63,490 nt of DNA. Source: Azospirillum agricola. Its GTDB lineage: Bacteria > Pseudomonadota > Alphaproteobacteria > Azospirillales > Azospirillaceae. The translations under genes and the position numbers were made by a program. Every line of letters starts with the position of its first letter. Positions within the stretch are counted from its first letter, which is position 1. Below, one piece after another: positions 10,139-17,650 of this stretch. The notes beneath the pieces are model-generated. The model made no database searches. It was not told the DNA's origin and was given only the letters and a program-made list of their open reading frames with translations. Location: contig NZ_JAGINM010000003.1 of NCBI RefSeq assembly GCF_017876095.1, positions 1 through 63,490 on the forward strand, given 5' to 3'.

Positions 10139-12646
10139 TCAGGAAGCCGGCATGACGTCCCGAGTCTCGCGAACCGCGTCCATCTCGGCCAGCAGGCGGA
10201 CGTGCTCGCGCGCGACGAGCGCCGCGTCCCCGGACCGACAGGCATGGCACAGCGCCCGCGCGGCCTCGACGATCCGGGCGTAGCCGAACATTCCCGCCGA
10301 GCCGATCAGCCGGTGTGACTCCTCGAACAGCGCGTCCGGGTCGGTGTCCGCCGCGGGGAAGGCGGCGCGCGCGCTCTTCAGCCAGTCGAGGAACAGGGAT
10401 TGCAGTTCGTCGACCTTCTCCTGGCCGATGCTGGACACCATGGCATCCTGCATGCCCCGGTCGATCAGCGACGGCTTCCCCGCGGACTCCGGGGCGTGTC
10501 GCTTTTCAAGCCCGTGCTTGACCGTGGAGAGCAGCTCCTTGGGGAGAAAGGGCTTGGCGAGATGCCCGTCCATGCCGGCCGACAGGCAGTCCTCGATGTC
10601 GCTCTGGAAGGTGCTCCCGGTCAGCGCCCAGATCGGAACGCGCGCGTAGGCGCCGCCGAGCGCGCGGATGGCCCGAGTCGCCTCGATTCCGTTCATCACC
10701 GGCATGTGCGTGTCCATGAGGACGAGATCGAAGTCATGGCGCTGGATCGTCTCGATGGCCTCCCGCCCATCCAGGGCGGCGACCACCCTGTAGCCGCTTC
10801 TTTGCAGGATCGTCTGCGTCAGGAAACGGCCGACGCCGTCGTCCTCCACCAGCAGGATCCGTTCCTTCGGCCCCTCCTCCTCCGAAGCCGAGGCCGTGGC
10901 GGCCACGGGGCTCCCCGCCGGTTCCTCGGCCTCGTCGAAGGGAATGGCGAGCCAGAAGGTGCTTCCCTGACCCGCAACGCTCTCGAAACCGACGCGCCCC
11001 CCCATCCGTTCGGCGAGCAGCTTGCTGATCGACAATCCCAGACCCGTCCCGCCATACTCCCGCGCGATCGCCGGGTTCGCCTGCGCGAAGCGGTTGAACA
11101 GCCGCTCCTGCTGGTCGGGAGCGATGCCGATGCCGGTGTCCCGGACCGCGACCTTCAGAAGGATGCGCCCCTCCCCGTCGCGCTCCTGTCCCATCGACAG
11201 CCGCACCTCGCCGTTCGTCGTGAACTTCACCGCGTTGCTCAGGAAATTGTTGATCACCTGTTGCAGGCGGGTCGGATCCCCCCGAAGCCAGCGGACCGCG
11301 CCGGAGCTTTGGCCGATCGCCAGGGCGAGCCCCTTCGCATCGGCCATCGGCCTTACCAGGGCCATGGATTGTTCCAGGATCGCCAGGACGTCGAAATCGA
11401 TGGATTCCAGCTCGATGCCGTTGGCCTGGATTTTCGAGTAATCCAGAATGTCGTTGACGATGCCCATCAGCATCCGTCCGGCGCTTCTCTGGCGGGTGAC
11501 CAGTTCCTTTTGCTGGTCGTCGAGATAGGAGTTGGTCAGGAGTTCGGACAGTCCGATGATTCCGGTCAGCGGCGTGCGCAGCTCGTGGCTGACCATGGCC
11601 AGGAGGGCGGATTTCTCGTCGCTCTCACGATGGGCGTCGGCCAGATCGGCCGACAGGTTTTCCGTCGCGGACTCCATGCTGCGGACGTTGCGCCACCCCA
11701 CCCACAGCCCGAAGGCGATCAGGAGGACAAGCACGCCGCCGCCGCCGAGCAGCAGCCAGCGCATCGAGCGGTAGGAGGCGTCCGCCATGCTCTGCGGAAT
11801 GCCGATGACCAGATGCCATCCGGTGTCCTCCAGCGGCATGGTCAGGCTGTAGGCCGGGATTCCGTCCTTCGTGACCACCGTTTCCAGGCCGGTGCGGCCC
11901 GCCCGGATGTTCTGCACGATGTCGGGCGTGGGAGAGGATCCGACGTAGCGGTCGGCGTTCTCGCTGCGCGCCACGATGGTCATCCGGCGGTCGACCAGCG
12001 CCGCCAGCCATCCCTTCGCGGCGATCTCACGCAGGAGGTCGTTGAGTATCCGGGGGCTGAGAACCTCGGAGAGGACATACCGGACATTGCCGCCGCGCAG
12101 CACGGGAACCCGGATGGCGAACATGCCATTCGCCAGATCCCCGACCGTCGGCCTGCCCGTCTCCCAGACCCGCGTCAGGCTTTCGGTCTCCCAAATGGAC
12201 GGCTTCCGTCCCTGCCCCAGCCGAAGGTTGAGAAGCTGCTGATCCCGATCGTTCAGAATGATGGTGTAGACGGACGGCCGTTCCTTCCACGCCAGTTCGG
12301 CGGCGGTCCGGAAACCTTCCAGGTCGGCGGCATCCAAGGTCTGCGAAACGGCGATGCCGGACAGATAGGCGAACTCCTGGTCGATGAGCCTCTGCACACG
12401 CTCGGACGCCTCCTCCATCTGGGACTTGAGTTGGTCGTGCAGCATCTCGCGCTGGATGTGGGACACGAACGCCAGAAGCAGCAGGACATAGGCGGCCAGG
12501 GGAAGGATGGACAGAAGCATCCAGCAACGCTTCACGCATTTCCTTTTCAGGATTCCCCAGAAAGAGCGGCGACCGGCACCGGAAAGCGCTTCTCTGGCTG
12601 TGGGCTGGAGCGTCATGATGGGTCCGCAGTCCTCTTTCCTTGCCAC
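10139..12646 (-). CDS. Hybrid sensor histidine kinase (membrane sensor-HisKA-HATPase-REC-Hpt)
   Basis: 835 residues from 12646, or 825 from an internal ATG at 12616; neither start has a clearly placed Shine-Dalgarno. Membrane segments near 41-62 and 285-307 enclose a double-Cache-like periplasmic domain ending in a PLEDTGWHLVIGIP motif typical of Cache sensors. The phospho-His box is LLAMVSHELRTPLTGIIG, then HATPase (REYGGTGLGLSISKLL), a receiver (VLMDTHMPVMNG) and an Hpt (EESHRLIGSAGMFG). The layout mirrors the kinase at 5449-8814 but lacks PAS domains. Both kinases could feed the HD-GYP regulator encoded between them. The long AT-rich region upstream is its likely promoter. Confidence 0.92.
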   Translation of the reverse strand: MARKEDCGPIMTLQPTAREALSGAGRRSFWGILKRKCVKRCWMLLSILPLAAYVLLLLAFVSHIQREMLHDQLKSQMEEASERVQRLIDQEFAYLSGIAVSQTLDAADLEGFRTAAELAWKERPSVYTIILNDRDQQLLNLRLGQGRKPSIWETESLTRVWETGRPTVGDLANGMFAIRVPVLRGGNVRYVLSEVLSPRILNDLLREIAAKGWLAALVDRRMTIVARSENADRYVGSSPTPDIVQNIRAGRTGLETVVTKDGIPAYSLTMPLEDTGWHLVIGIPQSMADASYRSMRWLLLGGGGVLVLLIAFGLWVGWRNVRSMESATENLSADLADAHRESDEKSALLAMVSHELRTPLTGIIGLSELLTNSYLDDQQKELVTRQRSAGRMLMGIVNDILDYSKIQANGIELESIDFDVLAILEQSMALVRPMADAKGLALAIGQSSGAVRWLRGDPTRLQQVINNFLSNAVKFTTNGEVRLSMGQERDGEGRILLKVAVRDTGIGIAPDQQERLFNRFAQANPAIAREYGGTGLGLSISKLLAERMGGRVGFESVAGQGSTFWLAIPFDEAEEPAGSPVAATASASEEEGPKERILLVEDDGVGRFLTQTILQRSGYRVVAALDGREAIETIQRHDFDLVLMDTHMPVMNGIEATRAIRALGGAYARVPIWALTGSTFQSDIEDCLSAGMDGHLAKPFLPKELLSTVKHGLEKRHAPESAGKPSLIDRGMQDAMVSSIGQEKVDELQSLFLDWLKSARAAFPAADTDPDALFEESHRLIGSAGMFGYARIVEAARALCHACRSGDAALVAREHVRLLAEMDAVRETRDVMPAS

Positions 12647-13369
12647 CGACCGATTCAGCCTGTCCGGCTGTCCTCGGATAGAGAGTCCGAAACTGTCCAG
12701 GGAATGAGGCCCATGGAATTGCCTCTCAAGCGTCGGCCATTAATTCGTACACAAATTAATGAATTTCTTAAAAGAGACCACAGAGGAACCAATTTCCTGA
12801 CGCAACGCTGAACCAGAGGTGGTGAACCAACATAACAAGGATGCTATAATTTTATTTCAAAATGAGAATCGCTATGAACTTCTATCAATGATGGATGTGT
12901 GGATTAGAAGATATCGCGACTGATCTGTTAAATTTCATTAACAATGATCCTTTCCCTTAATTTCCGATAATTTTATCAGCATCGCTATCGATCATTCATT
13001 TCTCTATCACATAAACCGAATATTAAAGCAAGACCTTGAGGGAATGCCCTTTGCCGCAGGGCAGGCGCGGTCGCGTCAATACCGACCTTCGTCGAGGGAT
13101 CCGCGTCCGGGACCGGGAGCGGCGGCGTGGCGGATGGCCTGGGCCGTCTTCGTGCCGGCGCCCGGACGGCTCGCCGTCCCGCTCGCGACCCGTCCCGCCA
13201 AGGGTTCCGGACAGGACGGGGCATCGGTCGGGCAGAGCGTGGCGACGCCGGGCCATCCACCATGCTGACAGAAATTGACAGCAGGGGAGGCTACGGTCGG
13301 TTTCACCGGACAGGGCGCGCCAAACGCCCCGCCGGCACGAACCCATCAGACAGCCAAAGGAAACGCGCC
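12647..13369. other. AT-rich intergenic region, no gene seen
   Basis: The stretch from about 12720 to 13020 is among the most AT-rich in the window and has no frame with protein character. Most likely it is the upstream control region of the leftward hybrid kinase. From 13030 to 13369 the DNA is GC-rich again; the frames there read as Pro/Arg low-complexity shadows, so I call no gene. Confidence 0.5.
12738..12761. promoter_or_regulatory. Inverted repeat upstream of the hybrid kinase gene
   Basis: CATTAATT (12738-12745) and AATTAATG (12754-12761) form perfect 8-bp arms around an 8-bp spacer, 92-115 nt upstream of the kinase start at 12646. The geometry suits a dimeric regulator. Which protein binds is unknown; AT richness alone makes chance repeats more likely, hence the low confidence. 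Confidence 0.35.
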
Positions 13370-13741
13370 ATGCTGAACGTCGATTTCGTCCTGCTGTACG
13401 TCGACAGCCCGACCGCGAGCGTCGCCTTCTACACCGACCTGCTCGGGCGTCCGCCGGTCGAGGCGTCGCCGACCTTCGCGATGTTCGCCATGGACTCCGG
13501 CCTGATGCTCGGCTTGTGGGCCCGGCACACCGTCGAGCCCAAGGCCGAGGTTCCGCCGGCCAGCAGCGAGATCGCCTTCGTCGTTCCCGACCCCGACGCC
13601 GTCCGCAGCACCTGCGCCGGTTGGGCCGCCCGAGGCCTGCCGATCGTGCAGGAACCCACGGCGATGGATTTCGGCCACACCTTCGTCGCGCTGGACCCCG
13701 ACGGGCACCGCCTGCGCGTCTTCGCCCCGAACGGTCATTGA
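13370..13741 (+). CDS. VOC-family (glyoxalase/bleomycin-resistance fold) protein
   Basis: 123 residues with an AAAGGAAA ribosome site before the ATG. The paired beta-alpha-beta-beta-beta modules of the vicinal oxygen chelate fold are evident: [18 protein letters not shown] at the start and [16 protein letters not shown] at the end, where DPDG and the following hydrophobic strand are typical. Such proteins use metal-dependent chemistry or bind toxic compounds; the reaction cannot be told from sequence. It lies 28 nt before an EVE-domain gene, and a YafY/WYL regulator follows, a frequent bacterial arrangement that suggests local control. Confidence 0.85.
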   Translation: MLNVDFVLLYVDSPTASVAFYTDLLGRPPVEASPTFAMFAMDSGLMLGLWARHTVEPKAEVPPASSEIAFVVPDPDAVRSTCAGWAARGLPIVQEPTAMDFGHTFVALDPDGHRLRVFAPNGH

Positions 13742-13769
13742 GCGGCCCTTGAGCGGCCAGGAAAGGGGA

Positions 13770-14207
13770 ATGCCCATGGGGGTCCGCAATTGGATCGCCG
13801 TGGCCTCGGCCGAGCATGTCCGGCTCGGCCGCGCCGCGGGGTTCATGCAGGTCTGCCACGGCAAGGCGGCGCCGTTGCGCCGCCTTGGCCCCGGCGACCG
13901 TGTCGCCTACTATTCGCCGTCGGAGGTGTATCGGGGCAAGGACAAGCTCCAGATCTTCACCGCCATCGGTCTGGTGCGGGAGGGGACGCCCTACCAGTTC
14001 GACATGGGCGGCGGCTTCGTGCCCTTCCGGCGCGACGTGGACTGGCTGAAGGCGCGGGAAGCGCCGATCCGCCCTCTGCTCGACCGGCTCGACTTCACCG
14101 GCGGCACGCGCAACTGGGGCTACCAACTGCGCTTCGGCCTGTTCGAGGTCAGCGATCACGACATGCGGTGCATTGCCCGGACCATGGACGCCACCCTGCC
14201 CCCGTGA
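13770..14207 (+). CDS. EVE-domain protein (UPF0310 type)
   Basis: 145 residues from 13770 (AGGAAAGGGG upstream); a second in-frame ATG lies at 13776. The whole protein is one EVE domain, a PUA-like fold: [14 protein letters not shown] at the start, [16 protein letters not shown] and the C-terminal [17 protein letters not shown] proteins are thought to read modified bases in nucleic acid; stand-alone copies like this one have no established substrate. It probably forms one transcript with the VOC gene. Confidence 0.88.
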   Translation: MPMGVRNWIAVASAEHVRLGRAAGFMQVCHGKAAPLRRLGPGDRVAYYSPSEVYRGKDKLQIFTAIGLVREGTPYQFDMGGGFVPFRRDVDWLKAREAPIRPLLDRLDFTGGTRNWGYQLRFGLFEVSDHDMRCIARTMDATLPP

Positions 14208-14323
14208 GCCGGCCGGTGCCGGCACGCCGGAACCGCGCCGCCGAAAACGGCGGGGGGCTCCGGTCGAGACTGGCGCCGCCACCCGGATCCCGGTAGGAAT
14301 CGCCTGGAAGGGATGTCTCACCC

Positions 14324-15013
14324 ATGTCGCGCGCCGAACGCCTTCTCGACCTCGTTCAGCTTTTGCGGCGGCACCGCCGGCCGGTGAGCGGACGGGCGCT
14401 GGCGAACGAGCTTGGCGTCAGTCTGCGGACGCTCTACCGCGACATCGCCGTCCTTCAGGCCCAGGGAGCGCGGATCGAGGGCGAGGCCGGCGTCGGCTAC
14501 GTCCTCCAGCCCGGTTTCCTGCTGCCGCCGCTGATGTTCTCCGAGGAGGAGATCGAGGCCCTGGTGCTCGGATCGCGCTGGGTGGCCGGACGGACGGACG
14601 GGCGGCTCGCCGCCGCCGCCCGCAACGCCCTCGCCAAGATCGCCGCCGTGCTGCCGGTCGAGCTGCGCGACGGTCTCGACGCCTCGACCCTGCTCATCGG
14701 GCCGGGAGAGGCGGCCGCGGCGGGCGACGCGGAATTGGCGACGATCCGGCAGGCGATCCGCTCGGAGCGCAAGCTCGTCATTTCGTACCGCGACCGCGAC
14801 GGGGCGGACAGCCAGCGGGTCATCTGGCCCTTCGCGCTCGGATTCTTCGACCGGGTGCGCGTTGTCGTCGCGTGGTGCGAGCGGCGGCAGGCGATCCGGC
14901 ATTTCCGCACGGACCGCATCCGGGCTTTGACCGAAACGGAGACGCGCTATCCGCGTCGCCGTCAGGCGCTTTACAAGGCATGGCGCGAAGCCGAGAACAT
15001 CGCGCCGCAATAG
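14324..15013 (+). CDS. YafY-type HTH/WYL transcriptional regulator
   Basis: 229 residues. The N-terminal winged helix (ERLLDLVQLLRRHRRPVSG, then ELGVSLRTLYRDIAVLQAQG) is of the DeoR-like YafY class. The C-terminal part corresponds to a WYL ligand-sensing domain ending HFRTDRIRAL, though the eponymous Trp-Tyr-Leu triad is not kept (the strand reads VRVVVAWCERR). The gene starts 116 nt after the EVE gene and probably controls the VOC/EVE genes. It converges on the HD-GYP/hemerythrin gene. Confidence 0.9.
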   Translation: MSRAERLLDLVQLLRRHRRPVSGRALANELGVSLRTLYRDIAVLQAQGARIEGEAGVGYVLQPGFLLPPLMFSEEEIEALVLGSRWVAGRTDGRLAAAARNALAKIAAVLPVELRDGLDASTLLIGPGEAAAAGDAELATIRQAIRSERKLVISYRDRDGADSQRVIWPFALGFFDRVRVVVAWCERRQAIRHFRTDRIRALTETETRYPRRRQALYKAWREAENIAPQ

Positions 15014-15124
15014 GCCGCGCGGGTCGGCGGGACGATCCGGCGCTTCATCGCGTGGCGCGGGGCGAATGGGCTGGGCCCCGGGGAGAGCGCGGCCTTCGAC
15101 ATCGTTCCGGTCGATCCGGGGCCT

Positions 15125-16453
15125 TCAGCGCGGCACATACGGCAGATAGGTCATGTCCTCGCCCTGGATGTGGCTGGTCAGCCAGTGGCCGAGGAAGCGG
15201 TGAAGCTCCTCGCCCAGGCCGGGGGTGAAGGCGACCATACGGCGTTGCAACCCGCGCACCTCGTCGAGCAGCGCCGCGTGGATCCGCCGGTGGTGGTCGA
15301 GGTCGGGGTAGCCGCAGCGCTCCAGCAGCGCCTCCTCCCGCGCGAAATGCAGCGCGGTGTAGCCGAGCAGTTCGTCGAGCACGAACTCCACCGCCGTGCG
15401 GTCGCCCTTGTTGTCCTCGTAGGCGATCTGGTTGACCAGCGCCAGCAGCACCCGATGGTCGCTGTCGATCGCCGGGATGCCGGTCTCCATTTCCGCAGTC
15501 CATTCGATGGTGCGGGCGCCGGCGCGCGCCTCCACCACCTCCAGCAGGGCCTCGACCACCAGCGGGTCGAAATGCCTGCCCGACTGTTCGCGCAGGTGCG
15601 CCGCCACCCGCTCCGCCGGCCAGGGCTCCTTGTAGGGCCGGCGCGAGGACAGGGCGTCGTAGACGTCGGCCGCGCCGACGATGCGGGCGGCCAGCGGGAT
15701 CGCCTCGCCGGCCAGACCGTTGGGGTAGCCGGTGCCGTCCCAGCGCTCGTGGTGGCATTCGGCGATGGAGGCCGCCAGGCGGAACTGGACGCTGCCGGCC
15801 AGCATCGTCTCGGCCTTGCGCAGGATGGCGGCGCCGCTGGCCGCGTGGGTCTCCATCACCGCGCGCTCCTCCGGCGTCAGCCGGCCGGGCTTCAGCAGGA
15901 TGGTGTCGGGGATCGAAACCTTGCCGACGTCGTGCAGGATGCTGGCGACCCCGACATGGCGCAGGAGATCGTCGTCGATGCTGCCGGGGTAGTCGCCGCG
16001 CGCCCACAGCCGCCGGGCGGTCTCGTGGGTCAGGCGGGCGACGCGCAGCACATGCTCGCCGGTCTCGTTGTCGCGGTGCTCGGCGAGGTCGGCCAGCGCC
16101 ACCAGCGCGATCTTCTGCGACCGCTCCGCGCTGCGCTCGTCGCGGCGCTGGTCGGTGACGTCCTGGGCCGACAGCGTCCAGCCGCCGCCCGCCAGCGGGG
16201 CGAGCGCGAAGGCGGCGATCACGCCGCCGGCCGACGCGTGGTCGTGGAACCGCCCCGGCGATGCGCCGTCGCACGGCAGGCCGAGGAAGGCGGTGACGGC
16301 GCCCAGACTGGCGCTGCGCCCACGGTCGGCCGCCGGGACCAGCCGTTTCCACAGGGCGTGGAACGCGCCGTTGGCGTGGAGCAGCGCCCCGTCGGGGCCG
16401 TAGACCGCCGCCGGCTGGGCCAGCGAATCCAGCAGCGCCGCCACCCCCGTCAT
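15125..16453 (-). CDS. PAS-like / HD-GYP / hemerythrin fusion protein
   Basis: About 442 residues if started at 16453; an in-frame ATG at 16570 would add 39 residues rich in Arg and Pro. An N-terminal PAS-like segment (DSLAQPAAVYGPDGALLHAN) precedes a complete HD-GYP domain (LHDVGKVSIPDTILLKPG, HHERWDGTGYPNG, DVYDALSSRRPYK). A C-terminal bacteriohemerythrin domain follows, with its His/Glu di-iron ligands visible in order: DSDHRVLL, HFAREEALLE, DLDHHRRIHA, HWLTSHIQGEDM. Hemerythrins bind O2 or NO, so this should be a c-di-GMP phosphodiesterase tuned by oxygen or NO. The divergent neighbour is an Fnr-like regulator, which fits the same signal. Confidence 0.93.
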   Translation of the reverse strand: MTGVAALLDSLAQPAAVYGPDGALLHANGAFHALWKRLVPAADRGRSASLGAVTAFLGLPCDGASPGRFHDHASAGGVIAAFALAPLAGGGWTLSAQDVTDQRRDERSAERSQKIALVALADLAEHRDNETGEHVLRVARLTHETARRLWARGDYPGSIDDDLLRHVGVASILHDVGKVSIPDTILLKPGRLTPEERAVMETHAASGAAILRKAETMLAGSVQFRLAASIAECHHERWDGTGYPNGLAGEAIPLAARIVGAADVYDALSSRRPYKEPWPAERVAAHLREQSGRHFDPLVVEALLEVVEARAGARTIEWTAEMETGIPAIDSDHRVLLALVNQIAYEDNKGDRTAVEFVLDELLGYTALHFAREEALLERCGYPDLDHHRRIHAALLDEVRGLQRRMVAFTPGLGEELHRFLGHWLTSHIQGEDMTYLPYVPR

Positions 16454-16520
16454 GCGCCGCGCCGCACCGGCGCGCGCCCGGCGGCCAGCCGGTCGCGGAG
16501 GTTTGTCACGCTTCGGTTCA

Positions 16521-16577
16521 TCACCCTCGGCATGGCGTGGAAAAACCGGAAACCCCGTCGCAAGTGCCATCGCTCAT
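16521..16577 (-). CDS. Possible 18-residue leader peptide upstream of the HD-GYP/hemerythrin gene
   Basis: An ATG at 16577 follows CAGGAG by 5 nt, the best ribosome site in this intergenic region, and opens an 18-codon frame (MSDGTCDG...PCRG, stop at 16521-16523). The alternative long start of the HD-GYP gene at 16570 would use the same site at a poorer 12-nt spacing. Either the site serves the long start or a short leader is translated ahead of the 16453 start. It may be chance. Confidence 0.25.
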   Translation of the reverse strand: MSDGTCDGVSGFSTPCRG

Positions 16578-16588
16578 CGTCGCTCCTG

Positions 16589-16679
16589 AACGATCGTTTT
16601 CCGATCGTACCGATCCATGCGGAGCATAGCGGCGCTTTCCGGGAGTCGCCAGAGATTCCCATGGAAAAAATGTGGGAAT
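16589..16679. promoter_or_regulatory. Divergent control region with repeats
   Basis: Between the HD-GYP/hemerythrin gene and the Fnr-like gene lie a 10-bp palindrome AACGATCGTT (16589-16598), repeated CGATC motifs (16591, 16602, 16611) and an inverted repeat ATTCCCA/TGGGAAT (16655-16661 and 16673-16679, 11-nt spacer). No canonical FNR box (TTGAT-N4-ATCAA) is present here. One of these repeats probably serves as an operator for a divergent gene. Confidence 0.35.
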
Positions 16680-16827
16680 GCGGGCTCCGGCGGGGGCCGC
16701 GCGGCTCCCCTCCTCATCGGGGCCGCCGCTCCGGCCTTCCGGAAAGGCGGCCTTGCCAAGTGCGCGCTTGCCTGGAGGCGCGCGCTGCCGCAGGCTCCGG
16801 ACCAGCACCACCGCTGGAGACCCTGTC

Positions 16828-17535
16828 GTGCATCGCTACCGGACGGATGCGGCTTGGCTGGGCACCGCCCGATGCCGGAACTGCGCGATACGGGATCTCG
16901 TCCTGTTCGGCGATCTGCGCGATCCCGACTTCGGCCTGATCCAGCTCCCCATCGACGAGCTGAGGATCGAGCCGGGCGCCGCGCTCTACCATGTGGGCGA
17001 GGATGGCGGGTCGCTCTACACGATCCGCAGCGGCCTGGTGAAGCTGGTGCAGTTCCTGCCCGACGGGACGCAGCGCATCGTCCGGTTGCTGCGCTGCGGA
17101 GCCGTGGCCGGGCTGGAGGTGCTGGTCGGCCGGCCCTACGAGCACACGGCGGTGGTGTTGCAGGAGGCCGAGGTCTGCCAGCTCCCGCGCGCGGTGGTCG
17201 AGCGGCTGAGCAAGGAGACGCCGCGCCTCCATGCCCGGCTGATGGAGCGCTGGTACCAGTCGCTTCACCAGGCCGACGACTGGCTGACCGCGCTGTCGAC
17301 CGGCAGCGCCCGCCGGCGGCTGGCCCGGCTGTTCCTGAAGCTCGCCGCGGATTGCCCAGGCGAGCCCGTCCGGCTGTCCGGCCGCGAGGATCTGGGGGCG
17401 ATGCTCGGTCTCGGCATGGAAACGGCGAGCCGGACCATCGCCGAGTTCAAGCGCGCCGGACTGGTGCGTGAGACGATGCCGAACGTCTTCGTCTGCGACG
17501 GGCCGGCGCTGGAGGCCGTGGACCGGGAGGGATAG
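16828..17535 (+). CDS. Crp/Fnr-family regulator with incomplete Fe-S cysteine set
   Basis: 235 residues from a GTG at 16828 that has GGAG nine nt upstream; this start puts the cysteine motif near the N-terminus as in FNR. The cyclic-nucleotide-binding-like barrel is followed by an HTH whose recognition helix reads METASRTIAEFKRAGLV, keeping the E..SR contacts of FNR. Cysteines: CRNC corresponds to FNR Cys20/Cys23, and VCQLPR to Cys122. The Cys29 position appears to be Val, so a normal [4Fe-4S] cluster is doubtful. It may be an NNR/DNR-like NO or redox regulator. An NnrR-like palindrome lies between it and ccoG. Confidence 0.88.
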   Translation: MHRYRTDAAWLGTARCRNCAIRDLVLFGDLRDPDFGLIQLPIDELRIEPGAALYHVGEDGGSLYTIRSGLVKLVQFLPDGTQRIVRLLRCGAVAGLEVLVGRPYEHTAVVLQEAEVCQLPRAVVERLSKETPRLHARLMERWYQSLHQADDWLTALSTGSARRRLARLFLKLAADCPGEPVRLSGREDLGAMLGLGMETASRTIAEFKRAGLVRETMPNVFVCDGPALEAVDREG

Positions 17536-17562
17536 GCGGAATCCGGCCTCCGTTCCGCGCGG

Positions 17563-17578
17563 TTTGCGGATTCGCAAA
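17563..17578. promoter_or_regulatory. NnrR/FNR-like box upstream of ccoG
   Basis: TTTGCG-GATT-CGCAAA is a perfect dyad whose core TTGCG-N4-CGCAA equals the site described for NnrR-type Crp/Fnr regulators of nitrogen-oxide metabolism. It differs from the FNR/FixK site (TTGAT-N4-ATCAA). Its centre lies 80 nt before the ccoG ATG, leaving room for class II activation (centre near -41) and a short leader. The gene immediately upstream encodes a Crp/Fnr protein that is the natural binder. Confidence 0.6.
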
Positions 17579-17650
17579 GGCAGGGGAGCCGCGGCGGCCT
17601 AGCGTGGCGGAGAACCCGCAAGGCGGGTCCGACACCAAGGACGAGCGACC

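Noticed and set aside
13023..14321. 432-codon minus-strand frame across the VOC and EVE genes
   Set aside because: It is antisense to two recognisable genes and shows only Arg/Pro/Gly-rich text.
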